A stretch of DNA of 64,000 nt from Streptomyces sp. A0642 (lineage in GTDB: Bacteria > Actinomycetota > Actinomycetes > Streptomycetales > Streptomycetaceae), in NCBI RefSeq assembly GCF_004795105.1, contig NZ_SSBL01000015.1:62001-126000 (forward strand), given 5' to 3'. The translations under genes were made by a program, and so were the position numbers. Under the pieces are notes generated by a model. The model was not told the DNA's origin, searched no databases, and worked only from the letters and a program-made list of their open reading frames with translations. Of this stretch, positions 48,408-57,278 are shown piece after piece (the stretch's first letter is position 1; every line of letters begins with the position of its first letter).

Positions 48408-49940
48408 TTGTCTGGTGTTCCCGGAGCCAACCCGCTCCGTGACGCCCAGGACCGACGGCTCCCGCGCATCGCGGGGCCGTCGGGCCTGGTCATCTTTGGC
48501 GTCACGGGCGATTTGTCCCGTAAAAAGCTGATGCCCGCCGTCTACGACCTGGCCAATCGCGGCCTGCTGCCGCCGGGCTTCTCGCTCATCGGTTTCGCGC
48601 GCCGCGACTGGGAGGACGAAGACTTCGCCCAGGTCGTCCACGACGCCGTCAAGGAGCATTCGCGCACGCCCTTCCGTGAGGAGGTCTGGCAGCAGCTCGC
48701 CCAGGGCATGCGTTTCGTCCAGGGCAACTTCGACGACGACGTGGCCTTCGAGACGCTGCGCGCCACGATCGAGGAGCTCGACAAGGCCCAGGGCACGGGC
48801 GGCAACTTCGCCTTCTACCTGTCCGTGCCGCCGAAGTTCTTCCCGAAGGTCGTCGAGCAGCTCAAGAAGCACGGGCTGGCCGACCAGAAGGAAGGCAGCT
48901 GGCGCCGGGCCGTCATCGAGAAGCCGTTCGGTCACGACCTGGAGAGCGCGCAGGAGCTCAACCAGCTCGTGCACGACGTCTTCCCGCCGAACGAGGTCTT
49001 CCGCATCGACCACTACCTCGGCAAGGAGACGGTCCAGAACATCCTGGCGCTGCGCTTCGCCAACACGATGTGGGAACCGATCTGGAACAGGTCCTACGTC
49101 GACCACATCCAGATCACGATGGCCGAGGACATCGGCATCGGCGGCCGGGCCGGCTACTACGACGGCATCGGCGCGGCCCGCGACGTCATCCAGAACCACC
49201 TGCTCCAGCTCCTGGCGCTGACCGCCATGGAGGAGCCCGGCTCCTTCCACCCCAAGGCACTGGTCGCCGAGAAGCTCAAGGTGCTCACGGCGGTGGAACT
49301 GCCGGAGGACCTGGGCAAGCACACGGTGCGCGGCCAGTACACGCACGCGTGGCAGGGCGGCCAGGAGGTGCCCGGCTACCTGGAGGAAGAGGGAATCGAC
49401 CCCAAGTCGAAGACCGACACCTTCGCCGCGGTCAAGCTGACGATCAACAACCGCCGCTGGGCGGGCGTCCCGTTCTACCTCCGTACCGGAAAGCGGCTCG
49501 GCCGCCGGGTCACGGAGATCGCGGTCGTCTTCAAGCGCGCCCCGTACCTGCCCTTCGAGTCCGGTGCGACCGAGGAGCTGGGCGGCAACGCCCTGGTCAT
49601 CCGGGTCCAGCCGGACGAGGGCGTCACGGTGCGGTTCGGCTCCAAGGTGCCCGGCACCTCCATGGAGGTGCGGGACGTCACGATGGACTTCGCCTACGGC
49701 GAGTCCTTCACCGAGTCCAGCCCGGAGGCGTACGAGCGCCTCATCCTCGATGTCCTGCTCGGCGACGCCAACCTCTTCCCGCGTCACCAGGAGGTCGAGC
49801 TCTCCTGGAACATCCTCGACCCGATCGAGGAGTACTGGGACAAGCACGGCAAGCCCGCCCAGTATCCGGCCGGCACCTGGGGCCCGGCCGAGGCGGACGA
49901 GATGCTCGCACGCGACGGACGGAGCTGGCGCCGGCCATGA
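48408..49940 (+). CDS. zwf: Glucose-6-phosphate 1-dehydrogenase
   Basis: The 510-residue enzyme oxidises glucose 6-phosphate and supplies NADPH. IFGVTGDLSRKKLMPAVYDL is the nucleotide fold, RIDHYLGKETVQN the active site, and IEKPFGHD the proton-relay region. The start appears to be a TTG at 48408, with GGAGG inside the 3' end of tal 10 nt upstream. The N-terminal SGVPGANPLRDAQDRRLPRIAGP is conserved in relatives, which supports this rare start. The stop overlaps opcA by 4 nt. Confidence 0.96.
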   Translation: MSGVPGANPLRDAQDRRLPRIAGPSGLVIFGVTGDLSRKKLMPAVYDLANRGLLPPGFSLIGFARRDWEDEDFAQVVHDAVKEHSRTPFREEVWQQLAQGMRFVQGNFDDDVAFETLRATIEELDKAQGTGGNFAFYLSVPPKFFPKVVEQLKKHGLADQKEGSWRRAVIEKPFGHDLESAQELNQLVHDVFPPNEVFRIDHYLGKETVQNILALRFANTMWEPIWNRSYVDHIQITMAEDIGIGGRAGYYDGIGAARDVIQNHLLQLLALTAMEEPGSFHPKALVAEKLKVLTAVELPEDLGKHTVRGQYTHAWQGGQEVPGYLEEEGIDPKSKTDTFAAVKLTINNRRWAGVPFYLRTGKRLGRRVTEIAVVFKRAPYLPFESGATEELGGNALVIRVQPDEGVTVRFGSKVPGTSMEVRDVTMDFAYGESFTESSPEAYERLILDVLLGDANLFPRHQEVELSWNILDPIEEYWDKHGKPAQYPAGTWGPAEADEMLARDGRSWRRP

Positions 49941-50959
49941 AGATCGATCTCACGGAAACCACGTCCAGCAAGATCAACCAGGCCATGATCTCGGCCCGGC
50001 GCGCAGTCGGCGCCCCGGCCATCGGGATGGTCCTCACCCTCGTCGTCGTCACCGACGAGGAGAACGCCTACGACGCGCTCAAGGCGGCGAGCGACTCCTC
50101 CCGCGAGCACCCCTCGCGGATCATCGCGGTGATCAAGCGGGTCAGCCGTTCGCCGCGCGCCCGCCGCGACGCCCGGCTCGACGCCGAGGTGCGGGTCGGT
50201 TCCGACTCGGGCTCCGGCGAGACCGTCGTGCTGCGCCTTCACGGCGAGCTGGCCAATCACGCCCAGTCGGTCGTCCTGCCCCTGCTGCTGCCGGACGCCC
50301 CGGTGGTGGTGTGGTGGCCCGAGGACGCCCCCGCGGACCCGGCCAAGGACCCGCTGGGCGCTCTCGCCCAGCGTCGCATCACCGACACGTACTCCGCCGA
50401 GCACCCGCTCGACGAGCTGGCGGTGCGTGCGCAGACGTACCAGCCGGGTGACACGGACCTGGCCTGGACCCGCATCACGCCCTGGCGTTCGATGCTGGCG
50501 GCGGCACTCGACCAGCAGCCCGCTCAGGTCCTCTCGGCCACGGTCGAGGGCGAGTCGGACAATCCGAGCTGCGAACTGCTGGCCATGTGGCTCGCGGACC
50601 GGCTCAAGGTGCCGGTGGAGCGCACGACGTCCGGCGGCCCCGGCCTGACGGCGGTCCGGATGACGACGAAGAACGGCGACATCGTCCTGGACCGGGCGGA
50701 CGGTTCGCTCGCCACGCTGTGCATGGTCGGCCAGCCGGACCGTGCGGTGGCGCTGAAGCGCCGGGAGACCTCGGAACTCCTCGCGGAGGAGCTGCGGCGT
50801 CTGGACCCGGACAACGTGTACGAGGCCACGGTGAAGTTCGGCGTGGAGCGCCTCGGAAAGGTGGCGGAGCCCGTGGCCGCGAAGAAGGCGGCCCCGTCGT
50901 CCGAGGCGCCGGCCGCTGCCAGGAAGGCCGCACCGGCGAAGAAGGCGGCGTCCAAGTGA
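49937..50959 (+). CDS. opcA: Glucose-6-phosphate dehydrogenase assembly protein OpcA
   Basis: The 340-residue OpcA homologue is required for full G6PDH activity in cyanobacteria and actinobacteria. VVVWWPEDAPADPAKDPLG and the N-terminal SSKINQAMISARRAVGAPAIGMVLTL are family marks. The C-terminal AAKKAAPSSEAPAAARKAAPAKKAASK is a Lys/Ala-rich tail. Its ATG overlaps the zwf stop and its stop overlaps the pgl start, so the three oxidative-branch genes are translationally coupled. Confidence 0.94.
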   Translation: MKIDLTETTSSKINQAMISARRAVGAPAIGMVLTLVVVTDEENAYDALKAASDSSREHPSRIIAVIKRVSRSPRARRDARLDAEVRVGSDSGSGETVVLRLHGELANHAQSVVLPLLLPDAPVVVWWPEDAPADPAKDPLGALAQRRITDTYSAEHPLDELAVRAQTYQPGDTDLAWTRITPWRSMLAAALDQQPAQVLSATVEGESDNPSCELLAMWLADRLKVPVERTTSGGPGLTAVRMTTKNGDIVLDRADGSLATLCMVGQPDRAVALKRRETSELLAEELRRLDPDNVYEATVKFGVERLGKVAEPVAAKKAAPSSEAPAAARKAAPAKKAASK

Positions 50960-51741
50960 GCGTCGTCCCGCAGCTCGTCGTGCACCGCGACAAGGAGCTG
51001 ATGGCGCAGGCCGCGGCGGCCCGGCTGATCACGAAGATCGTGGACGCCCAGGCCGCACGCGGTCACGCCTCGGTGGTGCTCACCGGCGGGCGCAACGGCA
51101 ACGGTCTGCTGGCCGCGCTCGCCGAGGCGCCCGCCCGGGAGGCGATCGACTGGTCGCGGCTCGACCTGTGGTGGGGCGACGAGCGCTACCTGCCGGAGGG
51201 CGATCCGGAGCGCAATGTCACGCAGGCGCGCAAGGCCCTGCTGGACTCGGTGCCGCTGGACCCGGCCCGGGTGCACGCGATGCCCGCGTCGGACGGGCCG
51301 CACGGCCAGGACGTCGACGCGGCAGCGGCCGCGTACGCCGCCGAACTGGCCGCGGCGGCCGGCCCGGAGGACCACGGGCCGGTGCCGGTGTTCGACGTGC
51401 TGATGCTGGGTGTCGGGCCCGACACCCATGTCGCCTCCCTCTTCCCCGAGTTGCCCGCGGTACGGGAGACCGAGCGCACCGTCGTCGGTGTGCACGGGGC
51501 GCCCAAGCCGCCGCCCGTCCGCGTCTCGCTCACGCTGCCCGCCATCCGGGCGGCGCGCGAGGTGTGGCTGCTCGCGGCGGGCGAGGACAAGGCGGAGGCC
51601 GCGGCCATCGCCCTGTCGGGCGCCGGGGCGATCCAGGCCCCGGCGGCGGGAGCGTACGGCCGCAGCCGCACGCTGTGGCTGCTGGACGCGGCGGCGGCCT
51701 CCCGGCTGCCCCGCGCCCTGTACCCGCCGGCCTCCGCCTGA
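50956..51741 (+). CDS. pgl: 6-Phosphogluconolactonase
   Basis: The 261-residue DevB-type lactonase hydrolyses 6-phosphogluconolactone from Zwf. WWGDERYLPEGDPERN is the active-site motif, and FDVLMLGVGPDTHVASLFPEL is the phosphate loop region. The N-terminal loop reads LTGGRNGNGLL, where relatives often have SGGSTP. Its GTG overlaps the opcA TGA (GTGA). Confidence 0.93.
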   Translation: MSVVPQLVVHRDKELMAQAAAARLITKIVDAQAARGHASVVLTGGRNGNGLLAALAEAPAREAIDWSRLDLWWGDERYLPEGDPERNVTQARKALLDSVPLDPARVHAMPASDGPHGQDVDAAAAAYAAELAAAAGPEDHGPVPVFDVLMLGVGPDTHVASLFPELPAVRETERTVVGVHGAPKPPPVRVSLTLPAIRAAREVWLLAAGEDKAEAAAIALSGAGAIQAPAAGAYGRSRTLWLLDAAAASRLPRALYPPASA

Positions 51742-51750
51742 GCGTCGTAC

Positions 51751-51792
51751 CGAACGGCCCGGCCCGCCCGCGAGGGTGTGCCGGGCCGTTCG
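51751..51792. terminator. Bidirectional terminator after pgl
   Basis: A perfect 13-bp stem CGAACGGCCCGGC (51751-51763) pairs with 51780-51792 between convergent pgl and the PH-domain gene. Confidence 0.8.
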
Positions 51793-51850
51793 CCGTGCCG
51801 GACCCGGACGGGGAGCACGTGCGAGCCCGGCCTGATCCGGACGAAAGGTC

Positions 51851-53362
51851 CTAGGGCCGTTCGAGGAACGGCTCCAGGAGGCCGGGGACGGCCTCCGCCG
51901 CGAAGACCAGGCCCTCGGAGGCGTCCGCGTCGTGCACCGTGTAGGCGCCCGCGCCGGCCGAGGTCGTGGCGGTCACGCTCAGCAGCCCGGCCCGGCGCTG
52001 GAAGTACGACTGCCGCACCGTCCACCCGATCACTCCCGTCCGCCGCAGTGCGGCCGTGGAGCGCCGGAGCGTGCCGGAGCGGGTCACGAGGTAGGCGCCG
52101 CTCACGGTGTGCCCAAGGGACCGGTACGCGTCGAGGGCCAGCGGCACGGTGAGGGACACGGACACCACCGCCCAGCCGAGCGCCACCCAGAGCAGTACGG
52201 GCGTCAGCAGGGCGCCCAGGACCGCCAGGAGCAGCGCGGGAAGCAGGCACGCCGCCGCGGCCCGGCGCAGGCGGCGGCCCCGGGCGGCCCGAGGATGAGC
52301 GGTGAGCGGGGCGGCGGCCGGAGAGCCCTGTGCGCGCAGCACTTCGGCGGCGATCGCGTCGGCGAGGGGGCGTGGTACGGCCGGGAGCAGGGTGTCGTGG
52401 TCGGCGCCCCGCTCCTCCTCGTCCTTCGTCAGACCCGTCGTGATCGCGTCCAGCCGGGCGGCGCCGAACAGCCTGACCCCCAGCGGTTCCACCAGGTCGA
52501 CGCCCTGCAGCCGCCGTTCCTCCACCGAGAGCGAGCGCGAGGTCAGCAGGCCGCGGCGTACGCGCAGGGTCCCTCCGGGTTCGCGCTCCAGGCGGTAGTT
52601 CCACCACCCCTCGACCCAGAGCCCGAGCGCCCCCGCCACGCCGGCCGCCAGAGCGGCGGCCACCAGGACCACGAGCGTCCAGAGCAGGGGGGTGTCCCGG
52701 AACCGGTCGGCGGCCCAGTCGATGACCTCGCCCTGAGCACCCGCCCAGTCGCTGACCTGCAGGACGCCGCCGACCGCGGCTCCCCCGAGCATCGGGGCGA
52801 CGAAGGAGACCGGGGCGTAGCGGATCCACCCGGGGTCCAGCGTGGCCAGCGTGCCGTCCCGGTGCGTGCCGGGCGCCCCGGCGGTGGCCCGGTCCAGGAG
52901 TTCACGCCGCAGCCGCTCGCCTTCGGCGCGTGTGACGGGATCGAGTTCCAGGGGCGGTTCGCCTCCGGTGTGTTCGCCGGTGCCGATCCGGACGGTGACC
53001 AGGCCGAGGATCCGCAGCAGGAGGTGGGCGGTGAGGTCGACGCTGCGGATGCGTTCCCTGGCGAGGGAGCGCCGCTTGAGCAGCAGCAGTCCGGTGTGGA
53101 GGTCGACGCGTTCGGCGCCGATCCGGTAACGGGTGCGCCGCCACCGCACGTAGTCGCCCGCGGCCGCGCCGCCGATCAGCAGGACGGCCCCGGCCAGGAC
53201 CCAGCCGATCCCTTTCGCGTACCCGAACCTCCCGGCCAGCCCTATCGCGGCCGGGACGGCGGCCCCGGCGGCCACGCCCGCCGTGACGAGCGCGGTGACC
53301 AGGACCGTACGCGGATGGATGCGCTGCCACGGCGGGCCGTCCCGGCCGGTCGCCGTGCTCAT
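51851..53362 (-). CDS. Bacterial PH-domain membrane protein (YdbT-like)
   Basis: The 503-residue membrane protein has several paired hydrophobic segments and three bacterial PH (bPH2/DUF304) repeats, seen as TRYRIGAERVDLHTGLLLLKRRSLARERIRSVDL, WNYRLEREPGGTLRVRRGLLTSRSLSVEERRLQGVDL and AYLVTRSGTLRRSTAALRRTGVIGWTVRQS. The function of these proteins is unknown; B. subtilis YdbS/YdbT resemble it and affect bacteriocin resistance. The ATG overlaps the TGA of the smaller PH protein, so they act as a pair. Confidence 0.87.
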   Translation of the reverse strand: MSTATGRDGPPWQRIHPRTVLVTALVTAGVAAGAAVPAAIGLAGRFGYAKGIGWVLAGAVLLIGGAAAGDYVRWRRTRYRIGAERVDLHTGLLLLKRRSLARERIRSVDLTAHLLLRILGLVTVRIGTGEHTGGEPPLELDPVTRAEGERLRRELLDRATAGAPGTHRDGTLATLDPGWIRYAPVSFVAPMLGGAAVGGVLQVSDWAGAQGEVIDWAADRFRDTPLLWTLVVLVAAALAAGVAGALGLWVEGWWNYRLEREPGGTLRVRRGLLTSRSLSVEERRLQGVDLVEPLGVRLFGAARLDAITTGLTKDEEERGADHDTLLPAVPRPLADAIAAEVLRAQGSPAAAPLTAHPRAARGRRLRRAAAACLLPALLLAVLGALLTPVLLWVALGWAVVSVSLTVPLALDAYRSLGHTVSGAYLVTRSGTLRRSTAALRRTGVIGWTVRQSYFQRRAGLLSVTATTSAGAGAYTVHDADASEGLVFAAEAVPGLLEPFLERP

Positions 53363-53874
53363 GTGGCGTCGCCGGGGGTGTCGTGGGTGATCCGCGTGAG
53401 CCGGTCGGCGAGCTCGGCCGCCACTTCGTGGCCGAGGCCCTCGATGCGCACCTCGCCCTTGGCGGAGGCGGTGGTGACGGTGACGGTGGCCAGTCCGAAG
53501 AGCTGCTCCAGCGGCCCGCGCACGGTGTCCACGGTCTGGATCCGGGACATCGGCGCGATCCGCCACTCCTGCCACAGCACCCCCGTCCGCACGTACACCG
53601 CCTCGTCCGTGACCTCCCAGCGATGGGTGCGGAACCACCAGAGGGGGACGAGGACGGCGCAGCCGATCCCGACGAGGGCGAGCAGGGCGGCGGGCAGCAG
53701 CAGCCAGAAGCGGGCGGACGCGAGGAACACGCCCAGCACCGCCAGAACCACCACCGGCGCAGCGGTCAGCAGCAGCCACTGCGCCCGCCACCAGCCGACG
53801 GCCCGCGGGGCCGGCGTGTGCGCCGGAGCCCTGAGCCGGACCTGCCGTATCGCCGCCCCCTCCCCCGTGGTCAT
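53359..53874 (-). CDS. Bacterial PH-domain membrane protein (YdbS-like)
   Basis: The 171-residue protein has two adjacent hydrophobic segments (LLLTAAPVVVLAVLGVFL and WLLLPAALLALVGIGCAVLVPLWWF) and one bPH2 domain, THRWEVTDEAVYVRTGVLWQEWRIAPMSRIQTVDTVRGPLEQ. It is encoded between pgi (4-nt gap) and the larger PH protein (4-nt overlap). Confidence 0.87.
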   Translation of the reverse strand: MTTGEGAAIRQVRLRAPAHTPAPRAVGWWRAQWLLLTAAPVVVLAVLGVFLASARFWLLLPAALLALVGIGCAVLVPLWWFRTHRWEVTDEAVYVRTGVLWQEWRIAPMSRIQTVDTVRGPLEQLFGLATVTVTTASAKGEVRIEGLGHEVAAELADRLTRITHDTPGDAT

Positions 53875-53878
53875 GGGC

Positions 53879-55540
53879 TCAGCGCCCCCGCAGCTCGCGG
53901 TACGCGGCGACGAGCGCGGCGGTCGAACTGTCCAGCTGTTCGGCGCCCTTGCCCTCCGTCAGCACCGGTTCGATCCGCTTGGCGAGGACCTTGCCGAGCT
54001 CGACGCCCCACTGGTCGAACGAGTCGATGTTCCAGATGGCGCCCTGGACGAAGACCTTGTGTTCGTACAGCGCGATCAGCTGGCCGAGCACGGACGGGGT
54101 CAGCCGGTCGGCGAGGATCGTCGTCGTGGGGTGGTTGCCGAGGAACGTCTTGTGCGGCACCAGTTCCTCGGGGACGCCCTCGGCGCGCACCTCGTCCGGC
54201 GTCTTGCCGAAGGCCAGGGCCTGGGTCTGCGCGAAGAAGTTGGCCATCAGCAGGTCGTGCTGGGCGACCAGGCCGGGCAGCAGGTCGTCGACCGGTTCGG
54301 CGAAGCCGATGAAGTCGGCCGGGATGACCTTGGTGCCCTGGTGGATCAGCTGGTAATAGGCGTGCTGCCCGTTGGTGCCGGGAGTGCCCCACACGACGGG
54401 GCCGGTCTGCCAGTCGACCGGATGGCCGTCACGGTCGACGGACTTGCCGTTGGACTCCATGTCCAGCTGCTGCAGGTACGCGGTGAACTTGGACAGATAG
54501 TGGCTGTAGGGCAGGACGGCGTGCGACTGCGCGTCGAAGAACGCCCCGTACCAGACGCCCAGCAGACCCAGCAGCAGCGGGACGTTCTCCTCGGCCGGCG
54601 CGGTGCGGAAGTGCTCGTCGACGAGGTGGAAGCCGTCGAGCATCTCGCGGAACCGGTCGGGACCGATGGCGATCATCAGCGAGAGGCCGATGGCGGAGTC
54701 GTACGAGTAGCGGCCGCCGACCCAGTCCCAGAACTCGAACATGTTGGCGGTGTCGATGCCGAAGTCGGCGACCTTCTCCGCGTTGGTCGACAGGGCCACG
54801 AAGTGCTTGGCCACCGCCTCCTGACCGGCCTTCAGACCGGTCAGGAGCCAGTCGCGGGCCGAGGTGGCGTTGGTGATCGTCTCGATCGTGGTGAAGGTCT
54901 TCGACGCGATGATGAAGAGCGTCTCGGCCGGGTCGAGGTCGCGCACGGCCTCGTGCAGGTCGGCGCCGTCGACGTTGGAGACGAAGCGGAGGGTGAGCGA
55001 GCGGTCCGTGAAGGAGCGCAGCACCTCGTACGCCATGGCGGGTCCGAGGTCGGAGCCGCCGATGCCGATGTTGACGATGTTCTTGATGGGCCGGCCGGTG
55101 TGACCGGTCCACTCGCCCGACCTGACGCGGTCGGAGAAGGCCGCCATCTTGTCGAGCACGGCGTGCACGGCGGGCACCACGTTCTCGCCGTCGACCTCGA
55201 TCACGGCGTCGCGCGGGGCGCGGAGCGCGGTGTGCAGGACGGCGCGGTCCTCGGTGGTGTTGATCTTGTCGCCGCGGAACATCGCGTCGCGCAGCTCGGC
55301 GACCCCGGTCGCCGCGGCGAGCTCGCGGAGCAGCCTCAGCGTCTCGTCGGTGACCAGCTGCTTGGAGTAGTCGACGTACAGGTCGCCGACGCGCAGGGCG
55401 TATCCCGTGCCGCGCTCCGGATCGTCCGCGAACAGCTGGCGCAGATGGGTCGTCCCGAGCTGCTCACGGTGCTTTCCCAGCGCGGTCCATTCCGGCGTCT
55501 GGTTGAGCCTGGTTCGGCTTTGTGTGTTCATCCCGGACAT
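53879..55540 (-). CDS. pgi: Glucose-6-phosphate isomerase
   Basis: The 553-residue isomerase interconverts glucose and fructose 6-phosphates. VNIGIGGSDLGPAMAYEVL, FIIASKTFTTIETITNA, GGRYSYDSAIGLSLMIAIG and NGQHAYYQLIHQGTK are the SIS phosphosugar signatures and active site. ATGs at 55540 (MSGMNTQ) and 55531 (MNTQSRT) are both possible, and neither has a strong ribosome site. It belongs with the adjacent pentose phosphate operon, converging on it across the PH-domain genes. Confidence 0.95.
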   Translation of the reverse strand: MSGMNTQSRTRLNQTPEWTALGKHREQLGTTHLRQLFADDPERGTGYALRVGDLYVDYSKQLVTDETLRLLRELAAATGVAELRDAMFRGDKINTTEDRAVLHTALRAPRDAVIEVDGENVVPAVHAVLDKMAAFSDRVRSGEWTGHTGRPIKNIVNIGIGGSDLGPAMAYEVLRSFTDRSLTLRFVSNVDGADLHEAVRDLDPAETLFIIASKTFTTIETITNATSARDWLLTGLKAGQEAVAKHFVALSTNAEKVADFGIDTANMFEFWDWVGGRYSYDSAIGLSLMIAIGPDRFREMLDGFHLVDEHFRTAPAEENVPLLLGLLGVWYGAFFDAQSHAVLPYSHYLSKFTAYLQQLDMESNGKSVDRDGHPVDWQTGPVVWGTPGTNGQHAYYQLIHQGTKVIPADFIGFAEPVDDLLPGLVAQHDLLMANFFAQTQALAFGKTPDEVRAEGVPEELVPHKTFLGNHPTTTILADRLTPSVLGQLIALYEHKVFVQGAIWNIDSFDQWGVELGKVLAKRIEPVLTEGKGAEQLDSSTAALVAAYRELRGR

Positions 55541-55705
55541 CAGCCCACTTCTTCTCGTAACCGCAGTTCCCCGCTGCCCCTCCAACTTAATTGATCAGGA
55601 CGGCGGACGGGACAACGGCGGGCTGCGGCACGGCGAAAGCGTTCCGGCCGGGCACCCTGGGGGTGTCCGGCCGGTGAACTGCTTCTGCGGAGAAGGGAGG
55701 AGCTG

Positions 55706-56041
55706 TCAGATCTCGCCGCGGAGTTTGGCGAGGGCCTCGGCGAGGATGGCCTCGCCGTCCGCGTCGCTGCGCCGCTCGCGTACGTACGCGAGATGCGTCT
55801 TGTACGGCTCGGTGCGCGGCGGGTCCGGCGGGCTGTCCCGGTCCTGGCCGGCCGGGAAGCCGCAGCGCGGGCAGTCCCAGGTCTCCGGTACCTGCGCGTC
55901 ATGGGCGAAGCTCGGCTGCGTCTCGTGCCCGTTCGAGCACCAGAAGGAGATGCGGGCCCGGGGCGCGGACTCGCCGCGCTCGGCCTCCCCCATCGGCCCC
56001 GCTCCGACCCGGCTTCCCCGGATCGCGTTGCCACTTGCCAC
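55706..56041 (-). CDS. RNA polymerase-binding protein of the RbpA family
   Basis: The 111-residue protein has a central Zn-ribbon-like domain FWCSNGHE ... TWDCPRCGFP (C-x3-H and C-x2-C) between short basic ends, plus a C-terminal THLAYVRERRSDADGEAILAEALAKLR. The last segment corresponds to the sigma-binding part of RbpA, where the best-studied proteins read RTHWDMLLERRS. The W-D pair is not kept here. Streptomyces can carry two RbpA-like genes, so this may be the second paralogue. GGGAG precedes the GTG start, and TAGACT at 56086-56081 may be the -10. Confidence 0.85.
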   Translation of the reverse strand: MASGNAIRGSRVGAGPMGEAERGESAPRARISFWCSNGHETQPSFAHDAQVPETWDCPRCGFPAGQDRDSPPDPPRTEPYKTHLAYVRERRSDADGEAILAEALAKLRGEI

Positions 56042-56149
56042 GGTCGTAACTCCCTGCGTGATGGTGCTCGAAGATGCCCCAGTCTACGTAAGGCCCAACG
56101 CGCGTCCAGTGGTTGGAGTTACACCCTCACCGAAATCGCGTACGACGGG

Positions 56150-56386
56150 TCAGTTGTCCAGCTTGATGAGCAGACCAAGTACCACAATGCACGCGAACCA
56201 GCTCAGACCGACCACGACGGTGATCCGGTCGAGGTTGCGCTCGGCGACCGAGGAACCGCCGACGGAGGACTGCATTCCGCCACCGAACATGTCGGAAAGA
56301 CCGCCGCCCTTCCCCTTGTGCATCAGCACCAGCAGCATCAGCAGCAGGCTGAAGACGATCAGGGCGATCTCGAACCCCAAAATCAC
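56150..56386 (-). CDS. secG: Preprotein translocase subunit SecG
   Basis: The 78-residue membrane protein of the SecYEG channel has two membrane segments, FEIALIVFSLLLMLLVLM and ITVVVGLSWFACIVVLGLLI. They flank the conserved loop HKGKGGGLSDMFGGGMQSSVGG. The start is GTG at 56386. It lies downstream of tpiA with a terminator between, so it probably has its own promoter. Confidence 0.95.
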   Translation of the reverse strand: MILGFEIALIVFSLLLMLLVLMHKGKGGGLSDMFGGGMQSSVGGSSVAERNLDRITVVVGLSWFACIVVLGLLIKLDN

Positions 56387-56430
56387 GGCTGGTCCCTACT
56401 TTCCGGAATTCTGACTGCGTGTGCGAACAA

Positions 56431-56463
56431 CGGGGGCCGGGAGGCTTCCCTCCTCGGCCCCCG
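56431..56463. terminator. Terminator hairpin after tpiA
   Basis: CGGGGGCC (from 56431) pairs with GGCCCCCG (to 56463), with an inner GAGG/CCTC extension, 33 bp beyond the tpiA stop on the minus strand. Confidence 0.8.
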
Positions 56464-56495
56464 CAAGGGTACGACGGATCCGCGCTAGCGCATAC

Positions 56496-57272
56496 TCACT
56501 GGTCGCGGAAGCGGACGATCTTGACGAACTCGTCGGCGTCCAGTGCGGCGCCGCCGATCAGTGCGCCGTCGACGTCGGGCTGCGCCATGATCGCGGCCAC
56601 GTTGCCGGACTTCACCGAGCCGCCGTACTGGATGCGGACCGCGTCGGCCAGCTCCTGCGAGTACAGCTCGGCGAGGCGGACGCGGATCGCACCGCAGACC
56701 TCCTGCGCGTCCTCGGGGGTGGCGACCTCGCCGGTGCCGATGGCCCAGACCGGCTCGTAGGCGATCACGATGGTCTCGGCCTGCTCGGCCGGGATGTCCT
56801 TCAGCGCGCCGTCGAGCTGCGCGAGCGTGTACGCGACCTGGTCACCGGCCTTGCGGATGTCCAGGCCCTCGCCGACGCAGAGGATCGGGGTCAGGCCGTG
56901 CTTGTAGGCGGCCTTCACCTTGGCGTTGCAGACCTCGTCGGTCTCCGCGTGGTACTGGCGGCGCTCGCTGTGGCCGACGGCGACGAAGGTGCACTTCAGC
57001 TTGGCGAGCATCGGGCCGGAGATCTCACCGGTGTACGCGCCGGAGTCGTGGGCCGAGATGTCCTGGGCGCCGTACTTGATCTTCAGCTTGTCCCCGTCGA
57101 CCAGCGTCTGCACGGAGCGCAGGTCGGTGAAGGGGGGCAGGACGGCGACCTCTACGGCGTCGTAGTCCTTGTCGGCCAGGGCGAAGGCGAGCTTCTGGAC
57201 GTGCGCGATGGCCTCGAGGTGGTTGAGGTTCATCTTCCAGTTGCCCGCCATCAGCGGGGTGCGAGTGGTCAT
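56496..57272 (-). CDS. tpiA: Triosephosphate isomerase
   Basis: The 258-residue TIM-barrel enzyme interconverts the triose phosphates. It has NWKMNLNH (Lys), VAVGHSERRQYHAE (His) and IVIAYEPVWAIGTG (catalytic Glu). It lies 6 bp after pgk, consistent with a gap-pgk-tpi cluster read on the minus strand. Confidence 0.97.
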   Translation of the reverse strand: MTTRTPLMAGNWKMNLNHLEAIAHVQKLAFALADKDYDAVEVAVLPPFTDLRSVQTLVDGDKLKIKYGAQDISAHDSGAYTGEISGPMLAKLKCTFVAVGHSERRQYHAETDEVCNAKVKAAYKHGLTPILCVGEGLDIRKAGDQVAYTLAQLDGALKDIPAEQAETIVIAYEPVWAIGTGEVATPEDAQEVCGAIRVRLAELYSQELADAVRIQYGGSVKSGNVAAIMAQPDVDGALIGGAALDADEFVKIVRFRDQ

Positions 57273-57278
57273 GAAAGG

